In this document: piece by piece, positions 63,139 to 64,000 of the stretch | Layout: each line of letters begins with the position of its first letter | Position numbering within the stretch: the first letter of the stretch is position 1 | NCBI RefSeq assembly: GCF_033439725.1 | Contig: NW_026944389.1 | Location: forward strand, 1,116,001-1,180,000 | Direction: 5' to 3' | Source of the DNA: Neurospora tetraspora | Lineage: Eukaryota > Ascomycota > Sordariomycetes > Sordariales > Sordariaceae | Length of the DNA: 64,000 nt | Notes under the pieces: model-generated | Database searches by the model: none | The model's input: only the letters and a program-made list of their open reading frames with translations | Told to the model about the DNA's origin: nothing | Position numbers and translations under genes: made by a program

Positions 63139-63345
63139 AGGGCGTGTTTGTTTCCCCTGAAATGGCCTTCTGAAGTGGGTTTTCTGAAGTGGCTTTCAGA
63201 GGAACAGCACAGACCCTCCTAAACTGGATTTTGGCGGTAAATGCCGAGATTTTGAGCTCCACCCTGTTCCTGTTCAGAGCGGACTTTCTATGTCCCGTTT
63301 GGCGCACCAGAATCAGAAAAGTCTGGATTTCGTATTTAAAGGTCC
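63139..63345. other. RIP-free segment with transposon-terminus-like start
   Basis: Begins TAAGGGCGTGTTTGTTTCC, which resembles termini of Harbinger- or hAT-type elements. It has an internal repeat TTCTGAAGTGG (twice, near 63170-63195) and ends near CCCGTTTGGCGCACC. No mirrored end was found, so an insertion is suspected but not shown. Confidence 0.3.
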
Positions 63346-63590
63346 ATAAATCGATATAACAATAGACTGTGCACCTCTTTAACACCCTCTTTTATACCCT
63401 CATTTATTATACCCAAAATAGCTAGTAATACCGGCCAGCGCCCTCCTCTCCCCTCTATAACACCCCTATCTATACAATCTAGTTAAATTATTAGCCAGAC
63501 CGCTAGCCATATGGTAGCTAATTAGATAGCTAGTCAAATAGCCGACTAGACCGCCAATTAGACCGCTAGCTAACCGACTACGATTAGTAA
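63346..63590. other. AT-rich region with GCTAGC/ACCGCTAG-type short repeats
   Basis: Near 63495-63575 short motifs such as GACCGCTAGC and TAGCTAGTC recur irregularly. No gene. Confidence 0.4.
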
Positions 63591-63591
63591 A

Positions 63592-64000
63592 GGTAAAAAG
63601 AAGAGGTTATGGTAGTAGAGCGATAGCTAAGAGGTTATTGTACTTATTATATTAAAGGGTATAGTCGATAACGGTTTAATTAATCAAGGTAGTTATAAGG
63701 AGGTGGTATATAATTTAGTTATTAAAGCTCTCCGCAATAAATATAGCGTTGAGTTCGATATTCTACAAGTATGTAATAAGGTGGACTATTTTAAGCGTAA
63801 GTAGGGTTTATAGTAAGCCCTCGTTGGCGCGGTGGGATAGTCTGGTTTCGGGTACGAGAACGGCGTGTATATTGTAGACGATTCTATTTGGGATACTTTT
63901 CTTAAGGTTAATATTTACTCCTATACTATATTTAATCTGGTTAATAATTTACCTAATTATATTCGTAGAGCTATAAAGATTGTACGTAATTCTGTAGTAA
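63592..64000 (+). pseudogene. Myb/SANT-like DNA-binding domain gene, 5' part, RIP-damaged
   Basis: A plus frame reads as the Myb/SANT-like (Myb_DNA-bind_3-type) domain that accompanies Harbinger and other DNA transposons in fungi and plants. It has a basic start (G-K-K-K-R), then Y-K-E-V-V, L-R-N-K-Y, the S-G-F-G-Y-E-N-G and V-D-D-S-I-W-D signatures, and a P-N-Y-like end. Stops occur at 63613, 63616, 63628 and near 63802-63838, at places where the family has Trp or Gln, so RIP explains them. The gene runs off the right edge and the true start is not clear. Such proteins help the transposase bind element ends. Confidence 0.65.

Noticed and set aside
62996-63385. 129-codon minus-strand gene
   Set aside because: It spans the edge between a plus-strand coding-like remnant and the GGGCGTGTTTGTTT segment, and has no recognisable family; likely a shadow frame.
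1-64000. Centromere or telomere
   Set aside because: AT-rich RIP-altered retroelements are common at fungal centromeres, but no telomeric repeat or other positional evidence is visible.

Overview
The window looks like a repeat graveyard from a filamentous ascomycete (Pezizomycotina). I see no intact host gene. Nearly all of it is AT-rich sequence in which CpA and TpG are scarce, TpA is abundant and CpG survives. That is the signature of repeat-induced point mutation (RIP), so almost every element here is full of stops. GC-richer islands mark short solo LTRs, a LINE fragment, and small DNA elements that escaped RIP or arrived later.

Layout. 1-969: a 5'-truncated LINE with an open reverse transcriptase frame (minus strand) that landed in the 3' LTR of Gypsy-A. 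970-9039: Gypsy-A (minus), carrying two nested LTR-type insertions (2089-2299, 4101-4810). Gypsy-A itself sits in the chromodomain region of an older element, Gypsy-C (minus; 9045-11633 and 19068-20185). Gypsy-C also holds solo LTRs at 9710-9959 and 10150-10309 and the complete Gypsy-B (plus; 11634-19067, LTRs 367/367 bp, duplication TATTC). 20186-30339: Copia-1 (minus), split by complete Copia-2 (22049-28361, LTRs 167/167 bp). 30340-37226: two half Gypsy elements in opposite orientation (D plus, E minus), which look like one rearranged element. 37227-38416: Gypsy-F1 remnant. 38903-46420: complete Gypsy-G (minus, LTRs 263/263 bp, duplication GTATA). 46641-49498: internally deleted Gypsy-F2. 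About 52180-61486: Copia-3 (minus), interrupted by a small MULE derivative, by an LTR-bounded element without recognisable pol (53794-57065) and by a full-length MULE (57534-61197), which is itself interrupted by two solo LTRs. 61487-64000: an unmutated orphan segment, an LTR, tandem repeats, a coding-like remnant, and the start of a Myb/SANT-like gene that runs off the window.

The most coherent system is a Mutator-like (MULE) family. One full copy has about 926 transposase codons once the nested LTRs are discounted, with FAR1-like and MULE-type regions. Three 0.6-0.7 kb derivatives (47021-47600, 50850-51528, 53149-53757) keep the terminal inverted repeats; at least two of them clearly keep the 3' end of the transposase gene. 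Nesting gives a relative insertion order, and several target duplications could be checked against the uninterrupted sequence of a sister copy in the same window. Element names (Gypsy-A to G, Copia-1 to 3, LTR-I) are working labels for this window only.
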